From CAJBVG01 sp943371425 (GTDB lineage: Bacteria > Bacteroidota > Bacteroidia > Sphingobacteriales > Sphingobacteriaceae): a stretch of DNA of 64,000 nucleotides. The notes beneath the pieces were generated by a model that did no database searches, was not told the origin of the DNA, and worked only from the letters and a program-made list of their open reading frames with translations. The stretch is taken from NCBI GenBank assembly GCA_943371425.1, contig CALRUR010000006.1, positions 62,001 to 126,000 of the forward strand, in the 5' to 3' direction. Position numbers and translations under genes: made by a program. Positions 42,440-52,422 of this stretch are shown one piece after another (the first letter of the stretch is position 1; each line of letters starts with the position of its first letter).

Positions 42440-42955
42440 ATGAACGATTACTTAAACATTGCCATCAACAATTTCAACACTTATAAAAATCTAGCCGATA
42501 AAGCTATTGCACAGCTAAGCGATGAAGAATTATTTAAAGCTTTAAATGATGAAGATAATTCTGTAGCTATTATTATGCAACACATGATTGGCAATGCACG
42601 CTCGCGCTTCACCGATTTTTTTACTAGTGATGGGGAGAAACCTAACCGTAATAGGGATGAAGAATTTTTTTTAAAAAATAATAACAGAGAGCAATTGTTG
42701 GCTAGCTGGGAAGATGCTTGGAAATTATTATTCGATTTATTGTATAACATGAAAACCGAAGAGCTCTCTAACACTGTGTTTATAAGGGCAGAGAGGCAAT
42801 CGGCATTAAAAGCCATTAACAGACAAATTGCACATTATGCTTACCACGTTGGGCAAATTGTATTTCTTGCAAAACATTTTAAAGGAAAAGATTGGAATAC
42901 ATTGAGTATTGCAAAAGGGAAGTCGGAGGAGTATAATAAAAATATGATGAAGTAG
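42440..42955 (+). CDS. DUF1572 / DinB-superfamily protein
   Basis: A 171-aa four-helix-bundle protein of the DinB/YfiT superfamily. Features: the N-terminal helix with ISNFNTYKNLADKAIAQLS-like sequence, HMIGNARSRFTDFFTSDGEK (first His ligand), and the C-terminal INRQIAHYAYHVGQIVFLAKH that supplies the other histidines of the metal triad. DUF1572 proteins have no settled function (thiol transfer is proposed for the superfamily). It starts 33 bp after the RAYT gene in the same direction; linkage may be chance. Confidence 0.85.
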   Translation: MNDYLNIAINNFNTYKNLADKAIAQLSDEELFKALNDEDNSVAIIMQHMIGNARSRFTDFFTSDGEKPNRNRDEEFFLKNNNREQLLASWEDAWKLLFDLLYNMKTEELSNTVFIRAERQSALKAINRQIAHYAYHVGQIVFLAKHFKGKDWNTLSIAKGKSEEYNKNMMK

Positions 42956-42990
42956 ATGGTTGCTTCATCTGGCATTGCTAGGTAGAGTGA

Positions 42991-43025
42991 AAAATAGAAA
43001 ATAGAAATTAGAAAAAAGGAAATAG
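42991..43025. repeat. Heptad tract between convergent genes
   Basis: Five in-phase 7-mers: AAAATAG, AAAATAG, AAATTAG, AAAAAAG, GAAATAG. Lies between the DinB-like gene stop (42955) and the meaB stop (43040). Purine-rich and without an inverted half. Confidence 0.65.
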
Positions 43026-43039
43026 GTAGTGAAGAGTTT

Positions 43040-43948
43040 TTAGGTATAAAAATATTTTTCAATAGTTTTATACAAATTAAAATCAGTTGCATCTTTTTCC
43101 CGCTCTATTAATTCAATCAATTCTTTTTTGTTGATGTGTTTCATCTTTTCGGTTTGAATTAATCGGAACGCTTTTTCTGCCAACAACAATCCTTTTTTAT
43201 TTTTTTGTTGAGGTTGAGTTGATTTTTGCTGTATTGCTTCCATCAATTCTTGAGTGCCTATATTTTGAGAGGCAATGGTTTTTACCACTAATGCCGAATG
43301 TTCAAAATCAGGACGTTCATGCAACATCTTTTTAATATTACTTACAAACACTTCTGCACCCTCTCTATCTGCTTTGTTCACCACAAAAATATCTGCAATT
43401 TCCATCACCCCAGACTTTATTCCTTGGATCTCATCCCCAGCTTCGGGCACTAATACCAAAATAGTAGTATCTGCTAAGCCAACAATTTCTACTTCCGATT
43501 GGCCTACACCTACAGTTTCTACAAGAATAACATCAAACGGAAAAGCTCGCATCACATCTGTAATCTCAATTGTTTTTGCAGATAAGCCTCCTAATGAACC
43601 TCGAGTAGCTAAAGATCTGATGTACACGTTTGGGTTGGTAAAATGCTCCACCATTCTAATTCTATCGCCTAGCAATGATCCATAATGGAATGGAGAAGTG
43701 GGATCGATGGCAACCACACCAACACGTTTATTTTGTGCGCTGTATTGCTTAAGCAAGGAGTTAACTAAAGTGCTTTTACCTGCTCCCGGCGGGCCTGTAA
43801 TTCCTATAATTGGTATATTTCTATTAATGGATAAGTGTTTCAGAAATTCGAAGTATCCTTCTATGTCATTTTCCACAGCGGTAATAGCTCTCGCAAGCGA
43901 TTTTACATCGCCTTGTGTAATAGAAGCACTTAACTCTTTCCAATTCAT
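43040..43948 (-). CDS. meaB: Methylmalonyl-CoA mutase-associated GTPase MeaB
   Basis: G3E-type GTPase of 302 aa that protects and reloads the B12 enzyme methylmalonyl-CoA mutase. Walker A GITGPPGAGKSTLVNSL, VGVVAIDPTSPFHYGSLLGDRIRM, ILVETVGVGQSEVE (switch II), VLVPEAGDEIQGIKSG and the base motif VVNKADREGA (NKAD) are all present. The mutase genes are not in the window. The 3' end faces a heptad tract. Confidence 0.95.
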   Translation of the reverse strand: MNWKELSASITQGDVKSLARAITAVENDIEGYFEFLKHLSINRNIPIIGITGPPGAGKSTLVNSLLKQYSAQNKRVGVVAIDPTSPFHYGSLLGDRIRMVEHFTNPNVYIRSLATRGSLGGLSAKTIEITDVMRAFPFDVILVETVGVGQSEVEIVGLADTTILVLVPEAGDEIQGIKSGVMEIADIFVVNKADREGAEVFVSNIKKMLHERPDFEHSALVVKTIASQNIGTQELMEAIQQKSTQPQQKNKKGLLLAEKAFRLIQTEKMKHINKKELIELIEREKDATDFNLYKTIEKYFYT

Positions 43949-44061
43949 AATTTACATACAAAGTAAATAAAAATTTAATGCATGTATCTATTCCGATGCT
44001 CTTTCTATAAAAATTATTTCTATTCGTGCCGAAATAGTATTTTAGCAGTATATTAATATAA

Positions 44062-44934
44062 ATGAAGGTTACCGGGTTTAGTTTTATTAGAAATGCTGTA
44101 AAATTTGATTATCCAATAATTGAAGCCATTACTTCTATTTTACCTATTTGCGATGAGTTTATTATAGCTGTAGGCAATTCTGATGACGATACACTTGAAC
44201 TAATAAAAGGAATAGGTTCCGATAGAATAAAAATAATTGAAACCACCTGGGACGATTCATTGCGTGAAGGTGGACGTGTACTGGCGGTAGAAACCGATAA
44301 AGCTTTCCAAGAAATTTCTGTTGATACTGATTGGTGTTTTTATATACAAGGTGATGAGTGTGTGCACGAAAATTATTTACCTACCATAAAAAAAGCAATG
44401 TTAGATAATTTGATGGACCTAACGGTGGAAGGATTGCTTTTTAAATATTTACATTTTTATGGATCATATGATTATGTAGGGGTTTCTAAAAGATGGTACA
44501 GAAATGAAATTAGAATCATCAGAAATAATAAAAAAATAAAATCGTACAGAGATGCACAAGGTTTTAGATTAGAAGATCGAAAATTAAATGTAAAAGCTAT
44601 TGATGCCTATATATATCATTACGGTTGGGTAAAACATCCGAGTAAACAACAAGAAAAAGCCAAAACGTTTAATAAACTTTGGCATGACGATAATTGGATG
44701 AAAAGTAATATACCCAATGTTAACGAATTCGACTACTCTCAAATAGATGCACTCGAATTGTTTAAGGGCACACATCCGGAAGTAATGAAAAAAAGAATAA
44801 CGCTTATGAATTGGAAATTTTCTTTCGACCCTACTAAAATGAAAATGAAAGGAAAATATTTACTTACCTATTATGTTGAAAAATTTACTGGATATAGAAT
44901 CGGGGAGTATAAAAACTATAAGATTGTAAAATAG
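44062..44934 (+). CDS. Glycosyltransferase family 2
   Basis: A 290-aa GT-A enzyme. N-terminal nucleotide-sugar domain with GFSFIRNAVKFDYPIIEAI, CDEFIIAVGNSDDDTLELI and the metal site YIQGDECVHE (QGDE in place of DxD). The C-terminal part is basic (KSNIPNVNEF, MKMKGKYLLTYYVEK). No membrane segment. It is the first of three co-directional transferases with 1-bp spacing to the next gene, so it belongs to a glycan assembly operon. The sugar is unknown. Confidence 0.85.
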   Translation: MKVTGFSFIRNAVKFDYPIIEAITSILPICDEFIIAVGNSDDDTLELIKGIGSDRIKIIETTWDDSLREGGRVLAVETDKAFQEISVDTDWCFYIQGDECVHENYLPTIKKAMLDNLMDLTVEGLLFKYLHFYGSYDYVGVSKRWYRNEIRIIRNNKKIKSYRDAQGFRLEDRKLNVKAIDAYIYHYGWVKHPSKQQEKAKTFNKLWHDDNWMKSNIPNVNEFDYSQIDALELFKGTHPEVMKKRITLMNWKFSFDPTKMKMKGKYLLTYYVEKFTGYRIGEYKNYKIVK

Positions 44935-44935
44935 A

Positions 44936-45703
44936 ATGATACAACTATCTGCGGCTATTATTGTGTTTAATGAAGAACGAAATATCGGAAGATGCTTGGA
45001 ATCATTACAAGGCATTGCAGACGAGATTATAATGGTGGATTCTAATTCAACAGATAAAACAATAGAAATTGCAAAAAAGTACGACGTAAAAATTTATCAG
45101 CAAGAATTTTTAGGATATGCCGAACAAAAAAATTATGCAAATTCATTGTGTACATTTAATCATATAATTTCTTTAGATGCTGATGAAGTAGTTTCAGAAA
45201 ATTTGAAACAAGAAATACTAAGCATCAAAAATAATTTTGAAGCAGATGCATACGAATTAAACAGGCTTACTAATTATGCTGGCAAATGGGTGCATCATTG
45301 TGGCTGGTATCCCGATAGAAAGATAAGAATTTTTAAAAAAGAGATAGCGCATTGGGCAGGGCCACGTTTGCACGAGACTTTAGAAGTTAAATCAACTAAT
45401 GTAAAAAAACTGAATTCAGATTTATTGCATTATTCTTTTCATTCGGAAGAGGATCATTTAAAGCAAATCGAAAAATTTACGAACATATCATCTAAAGAAT
45501 TATTTGATAAAGGCAAACGTGCAAATTTTTATTATTTATACATAAAGCCAATTATTCGTTTCATTACAGATTACCTACTAAAACTAGGTGTGTTAGATGG
45601 AGCTACCGGATATACAGTTTGCAAAAATTCGGCGTATGCCGCCTATTTAAAATATTCGAAATTAAAAAAACACTGGATAGAATATGAGAATCATTCATCT
45701 TAG
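44936..45703 (+). CDS. Glycosyltransferase family 2, WaaE/KdtX-like
   Basis: A 255-aa GT2: LSAAIIVFNEERNIGRCLESLQGIADEIIMVDSNSTDKT at the N-terminus, then HIISLDADEVVSENL (DAD metal site) and the family-typical WVHHCGWYPDRKIRIFKK and GPRLHETL. Proteins of this type add a glucose to the LPS inner core. One base separates it from the previous gene; its end overlaps the next gene by 20 bp. The exact acceptor is inferred. Confidence 0.9.
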   Translation: MIQLSAAIIVFNEERNIGRCLESLQGIADEIIMVDSNSTDKTIEIAKKYDVKIYQQEFLGYAEQKNYANSLCTFNHIISLDADEVVSENLKQEILSIKNNFEADAYELNRLTNYAGKWVHHCGWYPDRKIRIFKKEIAHWAGPRLHETLEVKSTNVKKLNSDLLHYSFHSEEDHLKQIEKFTNISSKELFDKGKRANFYYLYIKPIIRFITDYLLKLGVLDGATGYTVCKNSAYAAYLKYSKLKKHWIEYENHSS

Positions 45704-46766
45704 TGCCGAAAAAACCTGGAGAGGTGGTGAGCAACAAATTGCTTATTTACTCGATGAACTTCACAACTTAAATGTAGAACAATTAGTTGTTTGCAGAAAA
45801 GGTTCGTCCTTCGAAACGTATTGTATAAATAATAATATACCATTTAAGAGTATAGGGTTTAAAAATCAATTTGATTTAAACTCTAGCTTAGCTTTAAAAA
45901 AAATTGCAAATAATTTTAAAGCAGATATAATCCATATACATTCGTCGCACGCGCATGCCATTGCTGTTTGGGCGTATTACCTTGGCAATAAAACCAACTT
46001 AGTATTATCGCGTAAAGTTGATTTTCCAATTTCTAAAAATTTTCTTTCGAAATTAAAATACAATTGCCCAGCCATTAAAAAAATTATTTGTGTTTCTAAT
46101 GCCATCCAACATATTATGCAAAGTGATATTGAGGATAAGAGCAAATGCATTACCATTTATGATGGCATCGATTTATCAAAATTTAAAAATAAAAGCAACA
46201 AACTTAGAACAGAGTTTAACCTTGCAGATGAAGTTAAAATTATTGCAAGTACCGCAGCATTAGCAGATCATAAAGATTACCCAACATTGATAAAGGCTAT
46301 TAAACAAGTAGGAGAGCAGCTTAATGCGCATTATTATTTTATTGGCGACGGACCTTTACGAAAGGAGATACAAGAATTAGTGCTAACGAATAACTTGCAA
46401 CACAAAATTACCTTTACTGGTTTCCGAACAGATATAAATGATTTGTTACCAGACTTAGATGCATTTGTGTTGAGTTCTAAAACCGAAGGACTCGGAAGTT
46501 CTATACTCGATGCCTATGCATGTAAAGTGCCTGTGATATGTACAAATGCTGGTGGTATACCAGAGATAGTAGAACATGAACACACAGGCTTAATGAGTTC
46601 TGTTGGCGATGCAAATGCATTAGCAAAAAACATGATTCGAGTGTTAAGTGATGATGGTTTGAAAAATAGAATTATCGAAAACGCATTTGAGAAAGTTAAG
46701 AGTTTCGATAAAAAAATAATGGCCGAACAAACTTATTCTGTGTATAAAAATATTATTTCCGTTTAA
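45684..46766 (+). CDS. Glycosyltransferase family 4
   Basis: GT-B enzyme of 360 aa. N-terminal half: LSAEKTWRGGEQQIAYLLDEL; hinge; C-terminal half with the donor-binding region YFIGDGPLRKEIQELV, FTGFRTDINDLLPDLDAFVLSSKTEGLGSSILDAYACKVPVICTNAGGIPEIVEHEHTG (EX7E motif E..GLGSSILDAYA) typical of GT4. The start overlaps the previous gene by 20 bp, and its last 14 bp overlap the tail of the convergent O-antigen ligase-like gene. Confidence 0.92.
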   Translation: MRIIHLSAEKTWRGGEQQIAYLLDELHNLNVEQLVVCRKGSSFETYCINNNIPFKSIGFKNQFDLNSSLALKKIANNFKADIIHIHSSHAHAIAVWAYYLGNKTNLVLSRKVDFPISKNFLSKLKYNCPAIKKIICVSNAIQHIMQSDIEDKSKCITIYDGIDLSKFKNKSNKLRTEFNLADEVKIIASTAALADHKDYPTLIKAIKQVGEQLNAHYYFIGDGPLRKEIQELVLTNNLQHKITFTGFRTDINDLLPDLDAFVLSSKTEGLGSSILDAYACKVPVICTNAGGIPEIVEHEHTGLMSSVGDANALAKNMIRVLSDDGLKNRIIENAFEKVKSFDKKIMAEQTYSVYKNIISV

Positions 46767-47967
46767 AAGCGGAAAGTAAAAAAATACTAAAGAAAAAACT
46801 CACAAAGGTAGCCCCCGCTTGGGTTTCGAGCGTATCTTCGGTTAGCATAGATAACATGGTTATAATAATAAACATGCTTGGCAAAAAAGCATATCGTTCT
46901 ATACCTTTAAAATACGGAACTAAAAAAGCGGCTATAAACAATACAAGTCCTATAATACCAAAAGTGCTGAGTATGGTAAAATATTGATTATGCGCTCTAA
47001 ACTGAAACTCTTTTTTCATTGGAGTTTCATGTGAGGCATAATACATTTTAAACTCATCATCAATATCGCCGGTACCTACTCCAATAATAGGATTGTTTAC
47101 AAAAATATGTTTCGCTATTTTCCAGTATTCGAAACGTTGTGTAATAGAATGGCCAGAAGGGTTGCCGCCCGCTTTGTAATGGTTTACTTCGTTGCGTGCT
47201 TCGTTAATTCGTTGGCTTACCGAGGGTACAAATTTATACATCAACAAAGGCAATAAAATGGTAACTATTAATAACACCAAAACATAGTTCCATTTTTTTG
47301 CCGCTACAATCTGATACATAAAAAGTACAGCCGCACAAACTAATATGGCTAAGTAACCAGCTCTTGCTCCCAAAATGCCAATAAATACAAAGAACCACGC
47401 GGCCACCAACATCAATATAATATTTACAAGCGAAGTTGTTTTTTTATCAGATTTATAAATTAAATAAACGATTGCAAAAAAACTTACACAAATAATAAGT
47501 GATAAACGGATATGCGAAATAATGGGAGAGATGTTTCTCAGTGTATCTACATTTCCATTATCAATAGTAATGTAAATACTTAAACTGTATAATGATGATG
47601 CAAAAACGGAAGCAATTAAACAATATAAAATAGTTCTAAGTTCGGTCCATGTTAAGGGTTTAATGCTTGCCAATATAATTGGGAAAATTAACAATGGAAG
47701 TTTAATTTTTATATCCTTAATAGCGTAATCGTAATTTGTTGTGTACAATAAGCCAAGTATATGGATGGCAAAAATTGCAAGGAAAGAAAGTAAAAAGTAG
47801 TTGTTTTTTATGCTTTGCCATTTAGTAGCAAACTGCGCCTCTGCAATCCAGTTAAGTACCAATACAGCTTGCCCAATGCTCATAAGAGCAGGAGAGAGCG
47901 ATAAGCCAATAGCCACTAATATTAATCCGAGAAGATAAAAATTTCGATGTGTGAAATATAGTCGCAT
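46753..47967 (-). CDS. O-antigen ligase family membrane protein (WaaL-like)
   Basis: Polytopic membrane protein of about 404 aa; start placed at ATG 47967 (MRLYFTHRNFYLLGLIL) since the longer frame begins at a TTG next to the infB terminator. About ten membrane segments; the Wzy_C-type loop region with GGNPSGHSITQRFEYWKIA, NPIIGVGTGD and HNQYFTILSTFGIIGL is typical of O-antigen ligase/polymerase proteins. It lies tail-to-tail with the GT4 gene, and likely acts in the same surface-glycan pathway. Confidence 0.85.
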   Translation of the reverse strand: MRLYFTHRNFYLLGLILVAIGLSLSPALMSIGQAVLVLNWIAEAQFATKWQSIKNNYFLLSFLAIFAIHILGLLYTTNYDYAIKDIKIKLPLLIFPIILASIKPLTWTELRTILYCLIASVFASSLYSLSIYITIDNGNVDTLRNISPIISHIRLSLIICVSFFAIVYLIYKSDKKTTSLVNIILMLVAAWFFVFIGILGARAGYLAILVCAAVLFMYQIVAAKKWNYVLVLLIVTILLPLLMYKFVPSVSQRINEARNEVNHYKAGGNPSGHSITQRFEYWKIAKHIFVNNPIIGVGTGDIDDEFKMYYASHETPMKKEFQFRAHNQYFTILSTFGIIGLVLFIAAFLVPYFKGIERYAFLPSMFIIITMLSMLTEDTLETQAGATFVSFFFSIFLLSAFKRK

Positions 47968-48000
47968 GTTTAAATGTAAGAATAAGGTATTAGTAAACAA

Positions 48001-48029
48001 AAAATCCCGATGAAAATCATCGGGATTTT
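48001..48029 (-). terminator. Terminator of the rimP-nusA-infB operon
   Basis: AAAATCCCGATGA, 3-nt loop, TCATCGGGATTTT, followed on the minus strand by more T; 21 bp past the infB stop. Confidence 0.85.
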
Positions 48030-48049
48030 AAAAATGTATTTTTTTGAAA

Positions 48050-51000
48050 TTACAGTTTACGTTTTACTTCTACGTTTTCGTATGCTTCAATAATATCACC
48101 TACTTCAATGTTATTAAAGTTTTGGATGTTCAAACCGCACTCGTAATTAGTAGCTACTTCTTTCACATCGTCTTTAAAACGTTTCAATGAAGCAAGTTCT
48201 CCAGTATGTATTACTACACCATCTCTAATAATACGCACTTTGCTATTTCTGTTAATCTTACCGTCGATAACCATACAACCTGCAATGGTACCCACTTTCG
48301 TAATTTTAAAGGTTTCGCGAATTTGTACGTTAGCGGTAATTTTCTCTTCAAATTGTGGAGCCAACATACCTTCCATCGCCGATTTTACTTCGTTTATAGC
48401 GTCGTAAATAATTGAGTACATACGTATGTCAATTTGTTCTTGCTCGGCAAGTTTACGTGCGTTTAATGAAGGACGAACTTGGAAACCTACAATGATAGCA
48501 TCAGAAGCCGAAGCTAACAATACATCCGATTCTGAAATTTGTCCAACCGATTTATGAATTATGTTTACTTGAATTTCTGGAGTCGATAATTTTAACAACG
48601 AATCTGCCAATGCTTCAATAGAACCATCCACGTCACCTTTCACAATTATGTTCAACTCTTTAAAGTTTCCAATCGCTAAACGACGGCCAATTTCATCAAG
48701 TGTAATGTGTTTCTGTGTACGTATGCCTTGCTCTCTTTGTAATTGTAAGCGTTTGTTCGCAATTTCTCTTGCTTCCACTTCGCTTTCCATCGAGTTAAAC
48801 TTATCACCTGCTTGTGGTGCACCGTTCATACCTAATACTTGTATAGGTGTTGATGGACCAACCATTTCTACTTTCTGCCCGCGCTCATTAAACAATGCTT
48901 TTACACGTCCGCTGTAGCAACCAGCCAAAATAGGATCTCCTACTTTTAATTGCCCAGCTTGTACAAGTACGGTAGTAATAATACCACGGCCTTTATCTAA
49001 TGCTGCTTCAATTACAGTACCTACTGCATTTTTATTTGGGTTAGCAGTTAATTCTAACAATTCAGCTTCTAACAATACTTTTTCAAGTAATGCATCCACG
49101 TTCAATCCTTTCTTCGCAGAAATTTCTTGACATTGGTATTTACCACCCCATTCTTCCACTAATATATTCATGGCAGATAATTGCTCACGAATACGATCTG
49201 GATTAGCATCGGGTTTATCAATTTTATTTAAGGCGAAAATAATTGGAACGCCAGCGGCTTGTGCGTGGTTTATAGCTTCTTTAGTTTGAGGCATCACACT
49301 GTCGTCTGCAGCAATTACAATAATTACGATATCTGTAATTTTAGCACCACGGGCACGCATCGCTGTAAAGGCTTCGTGACCAGGTGTATCTAAGAATGTT
49401 ATTTTTTTACCAGAATCTAATTGAACTTCGTAAGCTCCAATATGCTGTGTAATACCACCGGCTTCACCCGCAATTACGTTTGCCTTACGAACAAAGTCAA
49501 GTAAAGATGTTTTACCATGATCTACGTGTCCCATTACGGTAACAATTGGTGCACGAGGAATTAAATCTTGTGGATTGTCTTCTATATCCAATTCAATTTC
49601 TTGCTCTTCAGTAGAAACGAATTGTACTTCGTATCCAAATTCATCGGCAACAATGGTTAGCGTTTCTGCATCTAAACGTTGGTTAATAGATACGAACATG
49701 CCTAAACTCATACAGGTAGAAATAACTTTCGTTACTTGTACATCCATCATTTTAGCTAACTCATTCGCGGTTACGAACTCAGTTACTTTTAATATTTTAG
49801 ATTGCAATTCTAATTCTTTTGCTGCTTCTTCTGCAGATGCGGCAACGTCATCACGTTTTGCTCTTCTTAACTTAGCACGTTGAGCAAATTTCCCCGACTT
49901 TCCTGCACCGGATAAACGGGCAAGGGTCGCTTTAATTTGATCTTGTATTTCCTTTTCAGTAGGCTCTTCTTTTGGAGTATTTGGGCGATTGCCTTGGTAA
50001 CCTCCTCCTGGTTTTTTACGATCGTGGAAATTTCTATTTCCACCTTCTTTATTTCCACCACCTTGTCCGCCTTGTCCTGCTTGTCCACCCTGACCTTGTT
50101 GGCCTTGGCCAGCTCCAGCATTTGGGCTAACTGGTTTGTTTTCTTTACGCTTTCTTTTCTTTTTCTGATCGGCAGTATTACCAGATGAACTTGCTACAGG
50201 GGTAGCTTTTTTCTTAGCTGCAAATTGAGATAAATCGATTGAACCAATAATGTTTGGTCCGCTCAATTTTTGCGCTTTTGCACGTATTACATCTTCTGGT
50301 TTAACAGGATCTTCAGCATTTGGAGCCCTTTCAGTTGTTTTTTCAACTTTCTTTTCTGCAGGTTTTTCTGCTGCTTTTGGAGCAACTTTTTCTGCTGGTT
50401 TATGAGCCGGTTTTTCTGCAGATTTTTCTGCTACTTTCTCTTTCTGCTTTTCAACTACAGCTTCTTTATGCTCCGCTTTTTCTTCAGTTTTAGTTTCTGC
50501 AACAACTGCAGGTTCTGCTTTTGGTTCAGCAGGTTTTGCAAGTTCTTCTTTTTCCTTAGCTTCTAAAACAGGTTCTTCAACTTTTTTCTCTTCCTTCTTC
50601 TCGTCTTTTTTCTCTACAGGAGCAGGTGCTTCTTCCTTTTTAGCTTCTTTCGCTTTTTTATCCGACCTACCTTTTCCCGAAACACTATCAAGATCTATTT
50701 TACCTAGAATTTTCAAACTTGGCGCCGTAGATTCTTCTTTCACTTCTTCTGTTGCCACTACTTTTGGCTCCTCTTTTTTCACAACCGGTTTAGGTTCTAA
50801 AATTTCTGGAGTAGCCACCACATTTTTAATAAGGATTTCGTCTTCTACTTCTGTTTCTGCTTTTTCTTTTGCAGCAGGTGTAGCATCACTTGGCAATACA
50901 AGCTCTTCTCTTCTGGCTTTTCCAATCGCAATAGTTTTCGCTTCTTCGCGAATCGTTTTGTCTGATTGGAAATCCTTCATTAAGATTCCATATTGCTCGT

Positions 51001-51130
51001 CGGTTAACTTTGTATTTGGCTTATTGTCGATGGTAACACCTTGTTTTCCGAGGTGCTCCACAATGGTGCCTATACTAAGGTTAAACTCCTTTGCAGCCTT
51101 TAATAAATTAATTTTTTTGTCTTCTGACAT
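48050..51130 (-). CDS. infB: Translation initiation factor IF-2
   Basis: GTPase that brings fMet-tRNA to the 30S subunit. It is 1026 aa, long because of an N-terminal extension: IF2_N at 1-55, then a Lys/Glu/Pro/Ala-rich stretch (about 80-290) and a Gly/Gln-rich piece (about 330-385: GQGQQGQGGQAGQGG). G-domain from about 530: GHVDHGKTS (G1), DTPGHEAF (G3), NKIDKPDA (G4); then domains II-IV with the conserved GQISESDVLLASASDA and IRDGVVIHTGEL. The repeat-rich stretch is probably flexible. Last gene of the operon; the terminator is at 48001. Confidence 0.98.
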   Translation of the reverse strand: MSEDKKINLLKAAKEFNLSIGTIVEHLGKQGVTIDNKPNTKLTDEQYGILMKDFQSDKTIREEAKTIAIGKARREELVLPSDATPAAKEKAETEVEDEILIKNVVATPEILEPKPVVKKEEPKVVATEEVKEESTAPSLKILGKIDLDSVSGKGRSDKKAKEAKKEEAPAPVEKKDEKKEEKKVEEPVLEAKEKEELAKPAEPKAEPAVVAETKTEEKAEHKEAVVEKQKEKVAEKSAEKPAHKPAEKVAPKAAEKPAEKKVEKTTERAPNAEDPVKPEDVIRAKAQKLSGPNIIGSIDLSQFAAKKKATPVASSSGNTADQKKKRKRKENKPVSPNAGAGQGQQGQGGQAGQGGQGGGNKEGGNRNFHDRKKPGGGYQGNRPNTPKEEPTEKEIQDQIKATLARLSGAGKSGKFAQRAKLRRAKRDDVAASAEEAAKELELQSKILKVTEFVTANELAKMMDVQVTKVISTCMSLGMFVSINQRLDAETLTIVADEFGYEVQFVSTEEQEIELDIEDNPQDLIPRAPIVTVMGHVDHGKTSLLDFVRKANVIAGEAGGITQHIGAYEVQLDSGKKITFLDTPGHEAFTAMRARGAKITDIVIIVIAADDSVMPQTKEAINHAQAAGVPIIFALNKIDKPDANPDRIREQLSAMNILVEEWGGKYQCQEISAKKGLNVDALLEKVLLEAELLELTANPNKNAVGTVIEAALDKGRGIITTVLVQAGQLKVGDPILAGCYSGRVKALFNERGQKVEMVGPSTPIQVLGMNGAPQAGDKFNSMESEVEAREIANKRLQLQREQGIRTQKHITLDEIGRRLAIGNFKELNIIVKGDVDGSIEALADSLLKLSTPEIQVNIIHKSVGQISESDVLLASASDAIIVGFQVRPSLNARKLAEQEQIDIRMYSIIYDAINEVKSAMEGMLAPQFEEKITANVQIRETFKITKVGTIAGCMVIDGKINRNSKVRIIRDGVVIHTGELASLKRFKDDVKEVATNYECGLNIQNFNNIEVGDIIEAYENVEVKRKL

Positions 51131-51166
51131 CTACTAGTATTTATGCAAATATGCGTTTATTATTTC

Positions 51167-52402
51167 TTATTCGAATTCCGACTTCAATATGTTTATTACA
51201 TCCTTAATCGTTTCTTCTTCAAGATCTGTACGTTTTACTAAGTCTTCTACCGATAAATTTAAAACACTCTTAGCCGTATCACAACCAATTGCTTTTAATT
51301 CATCAATAATCCAACTTTCAATTTCGTCTGAGAATTCTTCTAAATCAACATCCTCTTCACTTTCTTCATTATCTCTATATACATCAATTTCGTAACCGGT
51401 TAATTTACCAGCTAATTTAATGTTATATCCACCTTTACCAATTGCTAACGAAACTTGGTCCGATTTTAAATATACCGAAGCACGTTTTGTTTCATCATCT
51501 AATTTAATGGTCGTAATTTTCGCAGGCGATAAAGCTCTTTGTATGTATAATGATAAATTATTGGTGTAATTAATTACATCAATGTTCTCATTCTTTAACT
51601 CTCTTACTATACCGTGTATTCTCGAACCTTTCATACCCACACAAGCACCAACAGGGTCAATACGATCATCGTAAGATTCTACTGCTACTTTCGCTCTCTC
51701 TCCTGGCTCACGAACAATATTTTTAATGGTTATTAATCCATCAAATACTTCTGGAACTTCTTGTTCAAATAATCTTTCTAAGAAACTTGGTGCAGTTCTA
51801 GAAATAATAATTCTAGGGTTGTTATTTTGCATATCAACACGCAATACAACTGCTTTTACGTTATCACCTTTCTTAAAGAAATCGGCAGGTATCTGTTCTG
51901 TTTTTGGTAAAATCAATTCATTACCATCATCATCCATAACCAACATTTCTTTTTTCCAAACTTGGTAAACTTCGCCAGTTACAATCTCACCAATTCTGTC
52001 TTTGTATTTTTTGTAAACTTCGTCTTTTTCTAATTCTATAATTTTAGAAACCAAGGTTTGGCGAGCAGCTAAAATGGCTCTTCTTCCAAAACTTTCTAAG
52101 GTTACTTGTTCAATAGCATCATCACCAACTTCTAAATCAGCGTCTATGGTTTTTGCTTCTGTAATTTCTACTTCCAATGCATCGTCTTCAGAGAAACCAT
52201 CTTCCATTACTCTACGTGTTCTCCAGATTTCCAAATCTCCATTATCAGTATTTACGATAATATCACAATTCTCATCTGTTCCGTATTTCTTGCGTAACAT
52301 GCTTCTGAATACATCTTCCAACACACTCATCATCGTCGGACGATCGATGTTTTTGAAGTCTTTAAACTCCTGGAAAGAATCAATTAAATTGATGTTATTC
52401 AT
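51167..52402 (-). CDS. nusA: Transcription elongation/termination factor NusA
   Basis: RNA polymerase-binding factor, 411 aa. N-terminal domain (about 1-125), S1 domain (about 128-200: GEIVTGEVYQVWKKEMLVM), KH1 with VGACVGMKGSRIHGIVRELKNENIDVI and KH2 with SLAIGKGGYNIKLAGKLTGYEIDVY, then a short helical C-terminal part (SVEDLVKRTDLEEETI). The E. coli-type acidic repeats are absent, as expected outside Gammaproteobacteria. Lies between rimP (20 bp away) and infB. Confidence 0.98.
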   Translation of the reverse strand: MNNINLIDSFQEFKDFKNIDRPTMMSVLEDVFRSMLRKKYGTDENCDIIVNTDNGDLEIWRTRRVMEDGFSEDDALEVEITEAKTIDADLEVGDDAIEQVTLESFGRRAILAARQTLVSKIIELEKDEVYKKYKDRIGEIVTGEVYQVWKKEMLVMDDDGNELILPKTEQIPADFFKKGDNVKAVVLRVDMQNNNPRIIISRTAPSFLERLFEQEVPEVFDGLITIKNIVREPGERAKVAVESYDDRIDPVGACVGMKGSRIHGIVRELKNENIDVINYTNNLSLYIQRALSPAKITTIKLDDETKRASVYLKSDQVSLAIGKGGYNIKLAGKLTGYEIDVYRDNEESEEDVDLEEFSDEIESWIIDELKAIGCDTAKSVLNLSVEDLVKRTDLEEETIKDVINILKSEFE

Positions 52403-52422
52403 ATTTATTCAATTTACTTTAT

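Noticed and set aside
43275..43685. 136-aa plus-strand ORF inside meaB
   Set aside because: Antisense shadow of a conserved GTPase.
50270..50566. Phe/Cys-rich ORF opposite infB
   Set aside because: It is the complement of the Lys/Glu-rich IF-2 linker, not a real gene.
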